DNA from: Dehalogenimonas sp. W | GTDB lineage: Bacteria; Chloroflexota; Dehalococcoidia; Dehalococcoidales; Dehalococcoidaceae | Assembly (NCBI RefSeq): GCF_037094495.1 | Contig: NZ_CP146612.1 | Location: 744,001 to 808,000, forward strand | DNA: 64,000 bases | Direction: 5' to 3' | Shown here: one piece after another, positions 41,800-50,459 of the stretch | How positions within the stretch are numbered: position 1 is the first letter of the stretch | How the letters are laid out: each line of letters begins with the position of its first letter | Program-made: the position numbers and the translations under genes | The notes under the pieces: model-generated | Database searches by the model: none | What the model was told of the DNA's origin: nothing | Seen by the model: only the letters and a program-made list of their open reading frames with translations

Positions 41800-42121
41800 G
41801 GAATATCAACCTCACGCGGAGTATCTACCTTATATAACGCAGATGGTGGCGTAAAGTTATCACTGGTTTCGCTTCCGGCAAGAAAAATGCGCGAGGGAAT
41901 ATCACAGCGATACATATTTACGGCTTGTTGCTTACCGTTATTGAACAAAACTGACTATTGTGGGATCAATACTTGCATGAGGGCTTCACTCGGGCGTCGA
42001 GGTAGGTGACGGCATTATTGTTGATCTAGGCGTACAGCCTATTATTTTAAGGACGTCTCAGGTTCGTAGTTCTCAAAGGGTCGGCGAGAGATACTGGGGT
42101 GATTGGAAACTGAATTCGGGG

Positions 42122-42571
42122 CTATTTCAAAATAATGCTGCTTAATTGAGCCTCGTTAAAGGGAGTACTACCTGTTATTGCATTAGATTGGATGAGCAAG
42201 TAACAGACTATATCAATGTGATTCTGTCGCGAAAGGCTACTTGCTGAACCAGGCGGCATCGCACTCGAGGTGTAGCCAAGCAGTAGTTGAGCATTTCCAA
42301 GATCAGATAGATGGGAGTTCGGTCCCCAAAGTGCGGGAGCCCTTACACCTTGGCCGTTATCACCGTGGCAACCGGCACATTTGGTGGTATAAAGCACCTG
42401 CCCACTTTGTGCCAGCTGTGCGAAAGTGACGGGTGCCGTAGTTGTGGTGGGTTTGGTTGTAGTCGTAGATGGTGTCGAACCACAGCCGGAAAACACTATC
42501 AGTAAAGATATTAACGGAACAACTACCAACCCCGACAAAACAAGTGATGGTTGCTTAGGTGATGTTCCCAT
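42122..42571 (-). CDS. Lipoprotein c-type cytochrome, single haem
   Basis: 149 residues. A lipobox (FSGC, Cys30) is followed by a Thr-rich linker, and a class I cytochrome c domain starts near residue 50. The haem site is CAGCH (Cys65, Cys68, His69) and MPPG supplies the axial Met (Met105). It would be an electron carrier tethered to the outer face of the membrane. Haem attachment needs a cytochrome c maturation system, not visible here. It stands alone between the propeller gene and the dehalogenase locus. Confidence 0.9.
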   Translation of the reverse strand: MGTSPKQPSLVLSGLVVVPLISLLIVFSGCGSTPSTTTTKPTTTTAPVTFAQLAQSGQVLYTTKCAGCHGDNGQGVRAPALWGPNSHLSDLGNAQLLLGYTSSAMPPGSASSLSRQNHIDIVCYLLIQSNAITGSTPFNEAQLSSIILK

Positions 42572-42679
42572 TTCCCCGCTCCTCTATTATGTGCTGCCTA
42601 ATCCACCACTTACATTATACTGAAATTATTTTCCCCGCCAAACTCAGCTTTGTATGGTCACGGCCTGATCCCAAGACTC

Positions 42680-42765
42680 GTCCTATTTAAAGAATGGAAC
42701 TCTCTCTGAAACGCGGAATATTCTGGAGGGAGTCTTAGCGAGAACAACCGAGGGATGATAAGGTC
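42680..42765. repeat. Degenerate family B repeat
   Basis: It contains GGAACTCTCTCTGAAACGCGG (split GGAACTCTCTCTG / AAACGCGG) and AACAACCGAGGGATGATAAGG, matching blocks of the repeats at 29489 and 30575. The rest of 42572-42907 shows no gene. Confidence 0.5.
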
Positions 42766-42907
42766 TTTAATCACACTTTTTGTTAAAAGTGTTCAGTGCC
42801 TGCATATACAACCCAATCCGCCAGAAGGGATGATCCAACATCAGCCCCGAGATAACTATATGTAACCCTTGACCAATCCTAAAAACCGAGCTCCGCAAAA
42901 TGGGGTA

Positions 42908-42936
42908 TTGACAATATAGTGTATACCATATATTAT
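42908..42936 (+). promoter_or_regulatory. Promoter of the XRE/dehalogenase locus
   Basis: A perfect TTGACA (42908-42913) is 17 bases from TATTAT (42931-42936) in a very AT-rich stretch with near-palindromic GTGTATACCATATA. Transcription would start close to 42943, only about 17 bases before the XRE start codon, so the leader is very short. Confidence 0.7.
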
Positions 42937-42959
42937 ATAGGATATAGGTTATATTTGTT

Positions 42960-43208
42960 ATGAGTACTAATAATTCTTTAGAACATACAATTGTAAAGAG
43001 GTTGTCGGAGTACAGACGGTTGAGTGGTATTACTCAGCAAGAACTGGCTTCTCGAATTGGTACAAAACAGCCCGTTATATCTGAGTTTGAACGTATGATG
43101 AATTCACTGACATTGGGTTTCATTGAAAGAGTAGCAAACGCTCTTGGGGTTGAAATCAAAATCAGGATACAACCTGGCCATACTGATGACATATATGGAG
43201 GTTCCTAG
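42960..43208 (+). CDS. XRE-family HTH regulator of the dehalogenase locus
   Basis: 82 residues. The HTH is IVKRLSEYRRLSGITQQELASRIG with KQPVISEFERMMNSLTLGFIERVANALG as the recognition and following helices, a lambda-Cro/XRE fold like that of HigA-type antitoxins. The end (VEIKIRIQPGH) may be a dimer strand. No ribosome-binding site precedes the ATG. It is 23 bases upstream of the first rdhA-like gene. Dehalogenase loci are usually run by MarR or two-component proteins, so an XRE protein is unusual. A toxin partner was looked for and not found. Confidence 0.85.
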   Translation: MSTNNSLEHTIVKRLSEYRRLSGITQQELASRIGTKQPVISEFERMMNSLTLGFIERVANALGVEIKIRIQPGHTDDIYGGS

Positions 43209-43231
43209 TTCTGATTAGCTAAGAGGTCAAT

Positions 43232-44650
43232 ATGGATAGATACCATTCTTCGATCAGTAACAAGGATTTCATGCAAGGTCTTTCTTTGTCCGAAAAAGGC
43301 AAGGATAGTAGTGATGAATTTCGGGACTTGGACCAGATGTTGAGTGCATCGGAGTTAAATAAACCCTGGTTTATCAAAGATATCGACGTGCCTACTGTCG
43401 AAATCGATTTAAAATTACACAACCCATATCCTCAGTCTGCGAATGTATATAATATTAATACGTTTTTCAGATATCTAAACGATCCCAAAATAGAAGCGGA
43501 GATTATTAGTAATAGTAAACTCCGCGAAACAAATGGCATTCTGCAACAATTGCCTGGGAATTCTCTACGCGATATATCTCTCGTGAAGGCACTAATATCC
43601 GATTATTATTATGACTTACCTTCTCCCGTTGGGGGATTTCGCTCAATTCCGTCTCCCAAAGATTATGGGGTGCCACGCTGGGAAGGCAAGCCGGAAGATA
43701 ATGCCAAGATGATCCGAACGGTGGCAAAAGCCATTGGGTGTTCTTATGTAGGAATTATCGATTTAAATGACCACAAATTGGGGCCTATTATAAATCTATT
43801 TTACTCAGAAATGGCTGTGAAATTTGAAGAGGGAATCGGAGACTATAAGCTTCAAGGCCTGAATACAATCTGTTACCCGAGCAATTGTAGATATTTGATC
43901 GTCCTTGTTCCACAAATGAAGAGTATCTATAAGAGATTCGGTAACTTCACTACACTGGCAACGGCTGGGCAAGATTCAACGGACAAGGTATTACATTTGG
44001 CAAAAATGATGAATTTCTTGCATGGAATTGGGTACCTGGGATTCGAAATAAGATCACCCCTTCCTCCTCTAGAAATATTAACCGGCATTGGAGAATATAA
44101 CCGAACCCACGGACCACCTATCACACCGGCTTTTGGCAACGAATGTTTGTCTGGGACGTTTAGTATTCTCACGGACTTGCCTTTAGCGCCGAGCAAACCG
44201 ATTGATATGGGGATCCTGAAATACTGTGAAAATTGCCTGAAATGCGCAGTCGCCTGCCCATCTGGCGCGATTGACAAAAACAAATTACCGAGTTGGGAAA
44301 TTAACACAGGACCTTGGAACGCATCCAATGATCACAAAGGATACAAGAATAATTCTTTTAAATGCATGGAATTCATCGTAAATAATATTGCAACCGGATT
44401 TCGGCCAAGATTGATGGGCCATTGTATGAACTGTGTTTATTCTTGTCCGTTTACAAAAGCCAAGATGCTTGATTCTCACCTTAAACCGTTACCGAGTATA
44501 GTGCCCACGTTGAGTATAGACCGAGAGAACACCAGGCATTTTTGGGAGATTGACTTGCCAGAATTTGGAATGATGTCAATCCTTAACACACCGAGAATGG
44601 GTGAAAATAACGTTCGCGATGGGGAGGTGATGAAACACATTTCACAATAG
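43232..44650 (+). CDS. RdhA-like reductive dehalogenase without a Tat signal
   Basis: 472 residues, clearly related to the next gene (PWFIKDIDVPTVEIDLKL versus PWWVKEVDIPTVEIDLKL). Both Fe-S motifs are present: C332xxC335xxC338xxxC342 (CENCLKCAVACP) and C398xxC401xxxC405 (CMNCVYSCP). The N-terminus SISNKDFMQGLSL sits where the Tat motif SRRDFMK should be, but the arginine pair and the following hydrophobic stretch are gone. It would stay in the cytoplasm, be exported with its partner, or be inactive. No rdhB follows it directly. The ATG follows AGAGGT. Confidence 0.85.
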   Translation: MDRYHSSISNKDFMQGLSLSEKGKDSSDEFRDLDQMLSASELNKPWFIKDIDVPTVEIDLKLHNPYPQSANVYNINTFFRYLNDPKIEAEIISNSKLRETNGILQQLPGNSLRDISLVKALISDYYYDLPSPVGGFRSIPSPKDYGVPRWEGKPEDNAKMIRTVAKAIGCSYVGIIDLNDHKLGPIINLFYSEMAVKFEEGIGDYKLQGLNTICYPSNCRYLIVLVPQMKSIYKRFGNFTTLATAGQDSTDKVLHLAKMMNFLHGIGYLGFEIRSPLPPLEILTGIGEYNRTHGPPITPAFGNECLSGTFSILTDLPLAPSKPIDMGILKYCENCLKCAVACPSGAIDKNKLPSWEINTGPWNASNDHKGYKNNSFKCMEFIVNNIATGFRPRLMGHCMNCVYSCPFTKAKMLDSHLKPLPSIVPTLSIDRENTRHFWEIDLPEFGMMSILNTPRMGENNVRDGEVMKHISQ

Positions 44651-44683
44651 AAATGATATAGAACAGCAATTCGCCCAAAACGG

Positions 44684-44711
44684 ACTGACGGCTCCTGGCA
44701 GAGCCGTCAGT
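44684..44711 (+). promoter_or_regulatory. Hairpin between the two rdhA genes
   Basis: ACTGACGGCTC (44684-44694) pairs perfectly with GAGCCGTCAGT (44701-44711). There is no T-run, so it is a weak terminator at best; an attenuation, processing or mRNA-stabilising role is possible. It may set different levels for the two RdhA proteins. The gap 44651-44830 contains only this. Confidence 0.65.
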
Positions 44712-44830
44712 TAAGGAAGGAAAAGTACTGCGTCTTACAACAGTGTCTTGTCGCCTCCCTGTGTTCATTCTAGTAAACAAGGGTCACAGAGTCAAGGAAC
44801 CAACAAAAATCAAAACATAAAAGAGGTAAT

Positions 44831-46294
44831 ATGAAATCGCATTCCACAATGAGTCGCCGAGATTTTATGAAATCTATAGGTTTAGGTTCTGCAGCCATAG
44901 CTAGCATGGGTGCAACCGCTCCCTTTTTCCATGATCTAGACGAAATGGCGGGCATAGGTGCTGCCGAAACTTTTAATTCCACGACATCTATGCAAAAACG
45001 TCCTTGGTGGGTTAAAGAAGTTGACATTCCAACAGTAGAAATCGACTTGAAACTACGCACGCCTTACGCCGGCCCTTCGCCATGCGAAGGAACATTAGAC
45101 TCGAAAGACTCGATATATGTTACTAAAGAAGAGATGGCTGCTATCCGGGCTTCTCAAAAGAACAATGCCATTGAAGGAGCCAAAAACAACCGGCCAGGTT
45201 TTACATTGCGTGATCAAATTGGAGCCTGGGCCTCGTTAGATAGAGGACAAACGGGATATCTGAAATATCCGCCTGAAGGTTTTCGAACAATTAAAGTCAC
45301 TCATGAAACTTTAGGTGTACCGAAGTGGGAAGGCTCCGAAACGGAAAACGCATTCATGATTCGAACTTTCCTGAGGCAATTTGGTGCAGGGGCGATTGGC
45401 TATGCTAGAGTGGATGATAACAGCGTAGGACCTCGTAAACCCCTTTTTAATACTCATGTTAGATTGGAAAACAACCCAGATTATAAGTATGACGCTAATG
45501 GAACATTTGTCATGCCTGAAAAGTGCAAGTATGCCATCGTAATTTATGATAGAAGTCCCCGAGATCCTAATAACTATCGTCGTACTGTGAATAGCCCTCA
45601 AGCCTTTGTATCAAACATGGAAAAATGTGAGTATGGTCATAAGCTTCAAAACTTCCTTTGGGGCTTAGGCTACCAGTCTTATTGGTTTGAAGACAGTACA
45701 ACTAGTAAGTTTACTGGGACCCCAACTAATGTTTGGGGCATTCTCTCAGGTGTAGGAGAGTATAATCGAATTCACAATTCTGTTTCACAACCAGAAGGCG
45801 AGAGCGGCAATTTTGCAAGTATTCTTTTTACCGATTTGCCTTTACCCACTACTAAACCTATAGACTTTGGTGCCTTGGAATTCTGTAAAACTTGTGGGAT
45901 ATGTGCCGACGTTTGCCCAGCCGGAGCAATTCCTACAGTAGAAGAGTATAGAGAGCCAACTTGGGATCGAGCAACTGGTCCCTGGAGTGCTTCCAATGAC
46001 CATAAAGGATATCCTAATAAATCCATTGAATGCGTAAAATGGTATTTTTCCTATGCAATTACAGGCTTCGCCCCTTCATCTCGCCCAGTTGGTGTGTGTC
46101 GTCGATGTTCCAGCCATTGTGTCTTTAGTAAAGATCATAAAGCTTGGATTCATGAAGTAGTTAAGGGTGTAGTGTCCACTACTCCTGTGATGAACAGCTT
46201 CTTTACTAAAATGGATACGCTATCCGGTTACAGTGACGTCATCTCAGATGAAGGCAGGGCTGAATATTGGCACCAGTACCTGCCCGCTATTTAA
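44831..46294 (+). CDS. rdhA: Reductive dehalogenase catalytic subunit RdhA
   Basis: 487 residues. The Tat motif SRRDFMK (residues 8-14) and a hydrophobic stretch export the folded enzyme to the outer face of the membrane. Two Fe-S motifs are C352xxC355xxC358xxxC362 (CKTCGICADVCP) and C423xxC426xxxC430 (CRRCSSHCVF). The middle domain should bind a corrinoid cofactor. The enzyme removes halogen from an organohalide as terminal electron acceptor, but the substrate cannot be told from sequence. rdhB follows 18 bases later. The start follows AGAGGTAAT. Confidence 0.95.
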   Translation: MKSHSTMSRRDFMKSIGLGSAAIASMGATAPFFHDLDEMAGIGAAETFNSTTSMQKRPWWVKEVDIPTVEIDLKLRTPYAGPSPCEGTLDSKDSIYVTKEEMAAIRASQKNNAIEGAKNNRPGFTLRDQIGAWASLDRGQTGYLKYPPEGFRTIKVTHETLGVPKWEGSETENAFMIRTFLRQFGAGAIGYARVDDNSVGPRKPLFNTHVRLENNPDYKYDANGTFVMPEKCKYAIVIYDRSPRDPNNYRRTVNSPQAFVSNMEKCEYGHKLQNFLWGLGYQSYWFEDSTTSKFTGTPTNVWGILSGVGEYNRIHNSVSQPEGESGNFASILFTDLPLPTTKPIDFGALEFCKTCGICADVCPAGAIPTVEEYREPTWDRATGPWSASNDHKGYPNKSIECVKWYFSYAITGFAPSSRPVGVCRRCSSHCVFSKDHKAWIHEVVKGVVSTTPVMNSFFTKMDTLSGYSDVISDEGRAEYWHQYLPAI

Positions 46295-46312
46295 AATGAG
46301 AGAGGAAAAAAC

Positions 46313-46531
46313 ATGAAATTAAATATTGACTTTAAATGGTATCAATGGCTTTTTGGAGTGATTTCTCTTATTCTGGCATTTTTCTTGACTCATGAAATAT
46401 TTGCTACCCTAGCAGAATCTCAGCCTGGCGTTGTCAAGGTACTTTCCTTGCTTATAGGAATCCCATTGATTATCTTCCTGTATCTGACCTTTGGTTTAAG
46501 GTCAGCCCTAAAAAAATCCAAATCTAACTAA
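46313..46531 (+). CDS. rdhB: RdhB membrane anchor
   Basis: 72 residues, two clear hydrophobic helices (about residues 13-33 and 42-62) with a basic C-terminus (RSALKKSKSN). Size, position directly after rdhA and helix content fit RdhB, which anchors RdhA on the outer membrane face. RdhB proteins are often about 90 residues with three helices, so this is a short form. It follows AGAGGAAAAAAC and is followed by a terminator. Confidence 0.88.
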   Translation: MKLNIDFKWYQWLFGVISLILAFFLTHEIFATLAESQPGVVKVLSLLIGIPLIIFLYLTFGLRSALKKSKSN

Positions 46532-46545
46532 TCTCCCCAAAACTC

Positions 46546-46596
46546 AAAGCGCCCGTGTACGCTTTTTTAACAAAAAGCTACACGGGCGCTTCTATT
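46546..46596 (+). terminator. Intrinsic terminator after rdhB
   Basis: AGCGCCCGTGTA (46548-46559) pairs with TACACGGGCGCT (46579-46590). Inside it GCTTTTT/AAAAAGC can form a second stem. A T-rich tail follows. Confidence 0.85.
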
Positions 46597-46600
46597 TTAT

Positions 46601-47300
46601 TGATCAAATGCGATAATAATTGGATAAGCTAGTAAATTTCCTGTCCACGAACAGGAACCAACGGTAGTAAATCTAACCTAATCGTAGGGAATGGTCTTGG
46701 CCAAGGTTAAAAACCAGCGCAGCGGTTCTGTGTATTGACTGCCAGCGCCCACCATTAAAGACTATTCCACACTCAAAGTGCAAAATGTTTCTTGAGTTAA
46801 GTTGTTGATCAAATGGGAGATGTTGTAAACATCTCCCATTTTGTTTAACCGGTCAAGAAACGACCTGCTGGAAGAAATATAGTCAAAGTCACAATTGCAG
46901 AAGTTGGGACCTTTCTACCAATCACAACCTGACCGAAGAAGACCCTCTCTTTCTATTTTGAATTTGGAGTAACTGATCCGGAAATCCCTGATAAGTTTGA
47001 TAATTGGTGGCAAGCTTTCTGCACTGGAGCCGGCCGTGGTATGAAGTATACTCAGGTTCAAGTGGCCTAGCCCGATGATAATAGTTTCGCAAGCTAAAAG
47101 GAGCGCATGGGTTTATAACCCATGCGCTCCCCTCTGATGCAAATAGGCCATGCCTTCGTAACCCGGTATGGGGTATGTATCCTATATTTTATGTTTGTTC
47201 GAGCATGTTCATTCTGTTAAAATAAATTGCCGCCCAAGACGTCCGATGCTTTGGACAACTTCCAAACGTTTTTCTAACCCCACTAGATCAGGAGCATCCA
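46601..47300. other. Intergenic region with two strong hairpins and a coding remnant
   Basis: Hairpins at 46811-46841 (AAATGGGAGATGTT and AACATCTCCCATTT) and 47100-47130 (GGAGCGCATGGGTT and AACCCATGCGCTCC) are terminator- or REP-like. Between them, 46933-47070 holds a frame with no start codon that reads coherently (FYFEFGVTDPEIPDKFDNWW, then QAFCTGAGRGMKYTQVQVA) and ends in TAG; it looks like the 3' remnant of an unknown gene. No complete gene is visible before 47301. Confidence 0.5.
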
Positions 47301-48540
47301 ATGCAGTTTTCTACCGAAGTCATTGCCGATTTCGCCATCATCATGACTGTTGGTGGACTGGCAACTTTCATTTTCCACCGACTCAAACAACCGTTGATCT
47401 TGGGTTATCTTATTGCGGGCATTCTCATAGGCCCCTATACTCCACCTTTTAGCTTCATCAATCAGCCGGAAGTCCTGGAAGCCGCAGCGGAATTGGGTGT
47501 TATTTTACTGTTATTTGGAATCGGTCTTGAGTTTCCTTTAGATAAACTGAGGAAGATCGGCATCAAAACCTATGCCGTTATCTCACTGATCGAGATAGCT
47601 TGGATGTTTGCGCTCAGTTTCGTTATCGGGCGCATGCTTGGTTGGCCTTTAATAGATGCCCTGTTCTTAGGAATCGCCTTGGCATCGAGTAGCACAGTTG
47701 TCATCGCCAAAGTTCTTACAGATATGGGGAAGCTTAAAGACACTTCCACCATGGTGATGATGGGCGTCCTGGTTGTGGAAGACCTGATTGTAGTGCTGAT
47801 ATTAGGACTTGTGACTTCGATTGTCGATGTTGGTTCGCTCAACGTAATCGATCTCTCGCTGTCGATCGGTAAAATGCTGTTATTCGTCGTCGGTTCATTG
47901 CTTCTCGGCCTGAGATTCATCCCTAAAGCCATCGATTGGGTGAATCACCCGGAAACGGGCGAGGGTCAAACCGAACATGACGAAGTAATCGTGTTTGCTG
48001 CTCTGGGATTCTGTTTCGGCCTTTCGGTGATCGCCAATATGATGGGACTCTCAATGGCCAATCGGGGCGTTCCTTATGGGTGTGATTATTGCCAGCGCCA
48101 AATCGGCCCACCGCATAATAATTCTGACTTCGCGCATTAAAGAAATGTTCGGCGCGCTGTTTTTTGTCTCGATCGGTGCTCTGATCGATATCACCCAGTT
48201 TCAAGTCTTTTTCCTTCCAGCCCTGTTGGTCATCGCGACGATGTTGTTTGGGAAAATCATTGGCTGCGGTATGGGTACAAAGCTAATGGGATATGACCTG
48301 TCGACATCCCTGAAAGTCGGCCTGGGAATGGGACAGGTTGGTGAGTTTGCCTTGATCGTAGCCAAGGCCGGTCAGGATCTTGGTGTGGTGAGCTCCTTCC
48401 TTTTTCCAATTATCGGTATGGCAGTCGGAGTCACCGCTTTCCTAACCCCGTACCTGATCAGATTTAGTTATCGGATTGATCCGGTTATGTTGTCCTCCCA
48501 CTGGAATCAGATAAAAACCAGGTTCACAGATACAAAGTAA
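47301..48540 (+). CDS. CPA2-family monovalent cation/H+ antiporter, frameshifted
   Basis: The frame 47301-48140 covers about seven helices with the CPA2 signatures LILGYLIAGILIGP and VVEDLIVVLIL, and loses sense after MGLSMA. From 48063 the next frame continues exactly where the family does (IGAFLMGVIIASAKSAHR ... EMFGALFFVSIGALIDIT ... GQVGEFALIVAKAG) to 48540. One extra A near 48060 explains the break. A complete protein would be about 412 residues without a TrkA domain. The gene is either recently inactivated or has a sequencing error. Confidence 0.82.
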
Positions 48541-48738
48541 TCCAATCGTGGTTCGTATCAGGTTTGGTTCTAGGTGATGCTACCTCGGGTTTCCCCAGGT
48601 TGGCGAAGGTCAGCCAATCTAAAGCCATAATCCCGGAAAACCGGGAAACGGTACCAACATGCAATTATAGGTTATCCTAAACACACACACACTGGAGCAG
48701 AGATAGAAAACTCAGTATCAGGGCTTGAAATCGTTATC

Positions 48739-50397
48739 GTGCTGATAGCGGCCGTGATCGGTGGCATCTTCGCCCATCGCTTGAAATTACCCGTGCTTCT
48801 CGGCTATCTATTCGCTGGCATGCTGATTAGTCCACATGGATTGGGTCTAGTGCAAGACACAGCCGCCATTGAAGATCTGGCTAACATTGGCGTTATCATG
48901 TTACTTTTCACATTGGGGCTTGAATTCTCATTCGACGAATTACGTCGTGTCGGTAAGGTGGCTTTTTTGGGCGGTACTGCCCAGGTGCTGTTAACCGGTG
49001 CCGCTGGCATCGGTCTTGGCAAGGCACTCGGTTGGGCTACCCCCGAAGCTATCTTTTTCGGTTTTCTTATTACCATGAGTTCGACGCTCGTCGTTCTTAA
49101 GCTGCTTCTTGAACGCAATGAACTCGATACGACCCACGGTCGCGTAATGATTGGTCTCCTTCTTGTAGAAGATCTTTTTGTAATTCCGTTAATGATCATC
49201 CTTCCAACACTAGGCACCTCTGGTAGCGATGTAGGTCCTGCGCTTATCGAAGCTGGCAGCAAAGCCCTGGGTTTTATGGTTGTGATGGTTGGTTTGGGCT
49301 TGTTTCTCCTACCTCGCATTCTAGATAGGATAGCTCAGGCTCGATCCAAAGAACTATTCCTTATTTCCGTAGTATCATTGACTCTAACTGCAGCCATCGC
49401 GTCGCAGTTCTTTGGCGTGTCTGCCGCGGTGGGGGCATTTATTGCAGGATTACTCATTGGCCGGTCGGTCTTCGCGAGGCAGGCGTTGGCTGATATTGTG
49501 CCCTTCCGTGACGCTTTCGGTGCCCTATTTTTCGTCTCGTTAGGCACTCTCGTCGACTTAAGGTTCCTGACCCAAAATCTCGGGCTATTGGCAGGGGTGG
49601 TAGTTTTCATAATCGCCGTTAAATTGGTTATTTATACCGCGATTCCTTGGGTATTTGGGTATAACGCCCGCACATCTCTGCTTACAGGTGCCGGTCTGGC
49701 ACAAATTGGCGAGTTCAGTTTTGTCCTCGCCAGCGTAGGCGTAGCCTCGGGCATACTTCGCGACACAACCTACGCTCTAATACTGGGCGCAGCTATCGTC
49801 ACAATGGTGCAGACCCCGTTCGCCTTGAGTATAGCGAATTTCACTTACCGTCAATTGCATCGTACGAGACTTGGGGGCCGATTGATCAATCATAGGCCGG
49901 AGACAGCCGACCAGCGGGTAATATCGCTATCTGGTCACACCGTAATTTGCGGTGGCGGCCGCGTGGCTGACATGCTTACCAACGTATTGTCACGTCGCAA
50001 TTTGTCTTACGTTGTGATCGACCTGGACCCTCAGGTCATTTATCGCCTTAAAAAAGCAGGAATACCATGCATCTACGGCGACGCTAGTAAACCGGATGTA
50101 TTGTCAGGGGCTGCACTAGAAAAGGCTAAACTCTTGGTTTGCACCTTTCCAAGTTTCCTGGACGTTGAACTTACTGTAATAAATGCCCGTGTCATTAATC
50201 CGAGGATAGACATCGTCGCCCGGGTAGAACGAGATCTTGATGCCGAAATTCTAAAAGGCATCGGAGTGAACGCGTTGGTCAAGCCACAGTTTGAGGTCAG
50301 CTTGGAAATTACCCGCCATGCTCTTCATCGATACGGGCTTACCACTATTGAGATCAACTACCTACTTAATAGTCTTAGGGAAGGTACGATGAGTTAA
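48739..50397 (+). CDS. CPA2-family cation/H+ antiporter with TrkA-N domain (KefB/KefC-like)
   Basis: 552 residues from the GTG. The membrane part has LPVLLGYLFAGMLISP, LLVEDLFVIPLM and DAFGALFFVSLGTLVDLR. The cytoplasmic C-terminus is a Rossmann RCK/TrkA-N domain starting HTVICGGGRVADMLTNVLSR, which binds NAD(H) or glutathione derivatives and gates the transporter. The coding frame is open about 36 bases further upstream and is coherent (SVSGLEIVIV), but no standard start codon is there except this GTG; an ATA at about 48703 after GGAGCAG is the alternative. Confidence 0.9.
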   Translation: MLIAAVIGGIFAHRLKLPVLLGYLFAGMLISPHGLGLVQDTAAIEDLANIGVIMLLFTLGLEFSFDELRRVGKVAFLGGTAQVLLTGAAGIGLGKALGWATPEAIFFGFLITMSSTLVVLKLLLERNELDTTHGRVMIGLLLVEDLFVIPLMIILPTLGTSGSDVGPALIEAGSKALGFMVVMVGLGLFLLPRILDRIAQARSKELFLISVVSLTLTAAIASQFFGVSAAVGAFIAGLLIGRSVFARQALADIVPFRDAFGALFFVSLGTLVDLRFLTQNLGLLAGVVVFIIAVKLVIYTAIPWVFGYNARTSLLTGAGLAQIGEFSFVLASVGVASGILRDTTYALILGAAIVTMVQTPFALSIANFTYRQLHRTRLGGRLINHRPETADQRVISLSGHTVICGGGRVADMLTNVLSRRNLSYVVIDLDPQVIYRLKKAGIPCIYGDASKPDVLSGAALEKAKLLVCTFPSFLDVELTVINARVINPRIDIVARVERDLDAEILKGIGVNALVKPQFEVSLEITRHALHRYGLTTIEINYLLNSLREGTMS

Positions 50398-50459
50398 GGG
50401 AAAGTGTGTACCAAGGATTCAGTTTATAGTCTCGCCCAGCGAAGCGCCTGTGTATGGAA

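Noticed and set aside
42960-43208. Toxin-antitoxin pair with the XRE gene as antitoxin
   Set aside because: No small toxin-like gene lies on either side; the next gene is the RdhA-like protein.
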